From Candidatus Njordarchaeum guaymasense (GTDB lineage Archaea; Asgardarchaeota; Njordarchaeia; Njordarchaeales; Njordarchaeaceae), in the NCBI GenBank assembly GCA_030587605.1, contig JAUQYT010000180.1, positions 1-7,720 on the forward strand: a stretch of 7,720 nt of DNA. The letters run 5' to 3'. Below the pieces are notes generated by a model that saw nothing but the letters and a program-made list of their open reading frames with translations, did no database searches and was not told the DNA's origin. The position numbers and the translations under genes were made by a program. The first letter of the stretch is position 1, and the number at the start of each line of letters is the position of its first letter. Shown piece after piece: positions 5,613-7,720 of this stretch.

Positions 5613-5819
5613 TTACTTGCTTGATGTTTCTGCGCGTCCTTCATCTGATAAAGCGGCTGCCTTTTCCATCTTGTATTTTCTGCGGTATTCACCATACTTG
5701 TCCACAGGAGAGAATCTTGGCGGGTAGGGCATAGCCAATTTGCCCTTGCAATAGGGGCAAATATCCTTCTTTAGAGTGTATCTCCCGCAGCTAACACACT
5801 TCCTAAGAAGCTTCGGCAA
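5613..5819 (-). CDS. nop10: H/ACA RNP protein Nop10
   Basis: Nop10 is the small subunit that, with Cbf5, Gar1 and L7Ae, forms the archaeal H/ACA complex that pseudouridylates rRNA under guide RNAs. The N-terminal zinc ribbon is complete: C8 and C11, then C21 and C24 (CVSC-X9-CPYC). It is followed by the Cbf5-contacting stretch PPRFSPVDKYGEYRRKYK (33-50). At 68 residues it is roughly ten longer than usual archaeal Nop10, the excess being the tail EKAAALSDEGRAETSSK. The start is TTG: no ATG, GTG or other TTG precedes it in frame back to the aIF2-alpha stop, and a purine-rich GGGAGAGGCGG sits just upstream. It begins 23 nt after aIF2-alpha ends and is probably cotranscribed with it, the conserved archaeal pairing. 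Confidence 0.95.
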   Translation of the reverse strand: MPKLLRKCVSCGRYTLKKDICPYCKGKLAMPYPPRFSPVDKYGEYRRKYKMEKAAALSDEGRAETSSK

Positions 5820-5842
5820 GATACCGCCTCTCCCTGATGTCC

Positions 5843-6634
5843 CTAACCTTTTACTATTGACCCTTCTCCTCCGTTGACCTTGATGTCGTCGAGAGCCATC
5901 TTTACGGCTTTATCAATTTCTTTTTCGGCCGTTTTATAATCTTTGGCTGTTACGGTAAACCTGTAGCGTGGGGTGCCGACAAGAGTAACATTCACTGCAA
6001 TGTCATCTGACTCGGTCTCACTTACTGCTCTCAAAAGAGAGCTCTTTATAGCTTCTATTCCGTCGGGTTTGAAGCATTTGAGTTCAATTATGCGATCAAC
6101 CATTACCTTGTGTATTTGTATGTATGACTCGGCACACGATTTTATAGCCTTAGCCCAATCCTCTGAAATGCCGATCTTAAGCAGGGCATCTTCGCCTTGT
6201 TCAACCACTTTCTCGAATCCTTGATAGAGCTCGCCGAATGCATCTTCCATTTTCCACCCAGCTTCTTCGTAGGCTTGCCCTACTGTCTTTCCTAGTTTCT
6301 GCGCCGCTATGGATAGCAGGTTCTCGGCTTTCTGCGATCTCTTCCACTCGTAGATTTTCTGTCTCTTGGCTTGTTCAGTTGCCCTCTTAAGCGATAGGTC
6401 GATGTGTCCTTTTGACTTGTCAACCCTGCTAACCTTCGTCACAGTTTTCTGATTCTCTCTAACAAAGTCTCTTATGTTCTTGACCCAAGTCGTTGAGAGT
6501 TCTCCTATGTGTATGTATCCTTCCTTGCCTCCGTACTCATCCAGTGTCACATATACACCGTGTGGGAGAATCTCCTTGACCGTTACTATCACGTACTCGC
6601 CAATCTCAGGCCATTCTTCTCTTTTCTTAACCAT
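5843..6634 (-). CDS. eif2a: Translation initiation factor aIF2 subunit alpha
   Basis: This is one of three subunits of the factor that brings initiator tRNA to the small ribosomal subunit. At 263 residues it is the standard archaeal length. The N-terminal S1/OB fold spans about 10-85 (IGEYVIVTVKEILPHGVYVT, then YIHIGELSTTWVKNIRDFV, and GHIDLSLKRA). The middle helical domain is about 86-170. The C-terminal alpha-beta domain that binds aIF2-gamma runs to about 255 and includes TLVGTPRYRFTVTAKDYKTAE. STTWVKNI (47-54) lines up with the loop that carries Ser51 in eukaryotic eIF2-alpha. It is transcribed ahead of nop10. Its usual upstream partner rps27e is missing, and a divergent plus-strand gene lies upstream instead. 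The ATG is preceded by a weak SD-like GGATGATGA. Confidence 0.96.
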   Translation of the reverse strand: MVKKREEWPEIGEYVIVTVKEILPHGVYVTLDEYGGKEGYIHIGELSTTWVKNIRDFVRENQKTVTKVSRVDKSKGHIDLSLKRATEQAKRQKIYEWKRSQKAENLLSIAAQKLGKTVGQAYEEAGWKMEDAFGELYQGFEKVVEQGEDALLKIGISEDWAKAIKSCAESYIQIHKVMVDRIIELKCFKPDGIEAIKSSLLRAVSETESDDIAVNVTLVGTPRYRFTVTAKDYKTAEKEIDKAVKMALDDIKVNGGEGSIVKG

Positions 6635-6719
6635 TGTTCATCATCCGAGCTGCTCTTTGTAAGCGTGAAATCTGAGTCTTCACCCAGTTAGAGTATTATC
6701 TTAGGTAGATCAAACTCTC

Positions 6720-6725
6720 TTTAAA
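6720..6725 (-). promoter_or_regulatory. Candidate TATA box for aIF2-alpha/nop10
   Basis: TTTAAA within CATTTAAAGAG on the minus strand lies about 90 nt upstream of the aIF2-alpha ATG. Transcription would start near 6697, with a leader of roughly 60 nt. Because the upstream gene is on the other strand, a promoter must exist in 6635-6865. This is the most TATA-like candidate on that strand. Confidence 0.4.
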
Positions 6726-6754
6726 TGCTTCGCTAATCTTTAAGGGTGAAAGAA

Positions 6755-6764
6755 GATATTTATG
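6755..6764 (+). promoter_or_regulatory. Candidate TATA box for the unknown plus-strand gene
   Basis: GATATTTATG resembles an archaeal TATA box about 105 nt upstream of the TTG start at 6866, predicting a leader of about 80 nt. A weaker alternative, CTTAATAC at 6823-6830, would give a nearly leaderless message. I cannot choose firmly between them. Confidence 0.3.
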
Positions 6765-6851
6765 TCTAAAGCCTTCGCACAGACCCACGAAAAGTAGAGA
6801 CTGTCCTGTTGGACTTGACAAGCTTAATACATGCTATCCCTAGTCTAAGCT

Positions 6852-6868
6852 GGAGGTAATGCATTTTG
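6852..6868 (+). promoter_or_regulatory. Shine-Dalgarno that selects a TTG start
   Basis: GGAGGT (6852-6857) is the strongest SD in the window. The nearest ATG (6859-6861) is one base away from it and opens a frame that stops after seven codons. The TTG at 6866 is 8 nt away and opens the 196-codon frame, so the spacing argues for TTG initiation. Confidence 0.7.
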
Positions 6869-7456
6869 AGCAAGCAGATTGATGTCGAGCACTTAGCAGA
6901 TTTGAAAAGCTATCTCGAAAGACGTCTGAGGGATCTTGAGAATAAAGTAGATCTCTACAAAGCTTACATCCGTGCGGTCGACAGTGTTCTAACCAGCACA
7001 AGCTTCAAACTGGCAGCCGATCTATTCAAGGGAAGCGAAGCAAAAGCTGAACAAAAAATAACCATGCATGAGGCGACTACAGAAACAACACGCACCCGAA
7101 GAATTGATTTGACTTCACGTGATAATAGAATGAAGCTGGGAGAGATGACTGTATCTGGAACATCAGTCACCATAATTCCCGCTCAAAATGTGCGGTGCCT
7201 TGTTGACTCTGGCGCATTTAATACTTTTTTTGTTAAGAATATTCTGGCTGGTATGAAGGATAAGGATGAAGAACAGGTTAAGCTTAGAAAAATCAGCGAT
7301 AAGGAGAGAATCAATTACAAGATTACCAAGAATGATGATGGGACGCTCAAGGATATCACGATATCGAACTATGGTGATGAAAAAAGGTTAAAGAGGATCA
7401 TCCAGACTATTACGTGGACGCTTGAGAAAACCGTGCAGAAACCGGCTACGAGATAG
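6866..7456 (+). CDS. Protein of unknown function inside the ribosomal block
   Basis: I do not recognise this 196-residue protein. It is hydrophilic, with no signal peptide, membrane span or cysteine motif (one Cys, C111). Residues about 5-40 form a charged helix with heptad-like spacing (VEHLADLKSYLERRLRDLEN), likely a coiled coil for self-association. A serine/threonine- and charge-rich linker covers about 55-90. A compact beta-rich section follows at 91-135 (MTVSGTSVTIIPAQNVRCLV), and then a lysine-rich C-terminal half ending in a helix (KRLKRIIQTITWTLEKTV). Start choice rests on the GGAGGT SD. The gene is transcribed against its neighbours: divergent from aIF2-alpha and convergent with rpl44e, at the place where rps27e is usually found. 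Codon-like periodicity and the strong SD make it a real gene; its placement hints at, but does not prove, a translation- or nucleic-acid-related role. Confidence 0.8.
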   Translation: MSKQIDVEHLADLKSYLERRLRDLENKVDLYKAYIRAVDSVLTSTSFKLAADLFKGSEAKAEQKITMHEATTETTRTRRIDLTSRDNRMKLGEMTVSGTSVTIIPAQNVRCLVDSGAFNTFFVKNILAGMKDKDEEQVKLRKISDKERINYKITKNDDGTLKDITISNYGDEKRLKRIIQTITWTLEKTVQKPATR

Positions 7457-7523
7457 AACGGCGAGGGCAGACTGTCTTCCTTTCCACTTGAACAAACACT
7501 TTCAACTTAAATTGCCTTTGAGT

Positions 7524-7720
7524 CTATGAAACTATTTCGAGTTTCTTGAGTCTTACACCCTTACGCATTAGGGTGTATCCGCATTTCTTGCACTTTAGCA
7601 CGAGAGTTTGTTTCTTGGTGGTCTTGGCGAATTTTTTCTGTTCCGGTTTAGGTTGTGAACCATATCCAGCTAGTTTCCTGTTATACCTTCTTCTACCTAT
7701 AGCTAGTGACCTCTCTCGAC
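7524..7720 (-). CDS. rpl44e: Ribosomal protein eL42 (L44e), C-terminal part; N-terminus beyond window
   Basis: Large-subunit protein eL42 lies near the ribosomal E site. The visible 64 residues (of about 92-95 in the family) include the conserved GRRRYNRKLAGYG segment, a basic linker with PKPEQKKFAKTTKK, the second zinc-ribbon pair CKKC, and the typical ending YTLMRKGVRLKKLEIVS. The first cysteine pair and the start lie off the right edge. The first complete codon in view starts at 7718. In many archaea rps27e follows immediately downstream. Here the 67 bp after the stop hold no gene, and a convergent plus-strand gene comes next. Confidence 0.93.
   Translation of the reverse strand, partial: RERSLAIGRRRYNRKLAGYGSQPKPEQKKFAKTTKKQTLVLKCKKCGYTLMRKGVRLKKLEIVS

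Noticed and set aside
5447..5734. Plus-strand 95-codon frame running from the end of gcvH across nop10.
   Set aside because: It overlaps both conserved genes and reads as antisense of the Nop10 zinc ribbon; no SD.
5973..6224. Plus-strand 83-codon frame.
   Set aside because: Antisense to aIF2-alpha, whose protein sequence is clearly conserved.
6640..6646. ATGATGA before aIF2-alpha as box C of a C/D guide RNA.
   Set aside because: No convincing D, C' and D' boxes follow at guide-RNA spacing, and the element overlaps the translation start.
6635..6865. Search for a hidden rps27e on the minus strand.
   Set aside because: No minus-strand frame here has the paired CxxC motifs or length; the region reads as promoter sequence for two divergent genes.

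Overview
The window is archaeal chromosome. The evidence is a Nop10 with a four-cysteine zinc ribbon, an aIF2-alpha, an eL42 (L44e) ribosomal protein, a PIN-ATPase of the archaeal PINA/COG1855 family, a tRNA interrupted at 37/38 by a short intron, and TATA-type promoters. Combined with a eukaryote-like HisRS and a free-standing LAGLIDADG gene, this suggests a TACK-group archaeon, perhaps Bathyarchaeia- or Thaumarchaeota-like. That placement is inference from gene style, not a phylogeny.

Left third (1-1608): a minus-strand LAGLIDADG endonuclease-like gene with a C-terminal helix-turn-helix, then a minus-strand tRNA-Arg(CCT) with a 22-nt intron, an encoded CCA and a clear upstream TATA box. The 256 bases between them hold the endonuclease's start region and T-rich likely stop signals for the tRNA. 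Bases 1-54 show no supportable gene.

Middle (1609-5520): pina (minus) and hisS (plus) diverge from a 219-bp shared control region containing a 40-nt imperfect hairpin and a 13-bp palindrome. A plus-strand gcvH follows, with its own TATA box, a perfect 7-bp inverted repeat at the expected transcription start and a good ribosome binding site.

Right third (5521-7720): this is the archaeal translation/ribosome-biogenesis block rpl44e - aIF2-alpha - nop10 on the minus strand. It is interrupted by a plus-strand gene of unknown function, and rps27e, which usually sits between rpl44e and aIF2-alpha in archaea, is absent. rpl44e runs off the right edge, so its N-terminus is not visible.

Functionally this is mostly housekeeping: translation (tRNA-Arg, HisRS, aIF2-alpha, eL42), rRNA pseudouridylation (Nop10), recombination and repair (PINA) and lipoyl-protein one-carbon metabolism (GcvH). 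The less ordinary parts are the unknown gene in the ribosomal block, the palindromes at predicted transcription starts, and the endonuclease gene. I found no CRISPR array, insertion sequence, defence island or clearly new multi-gene system.
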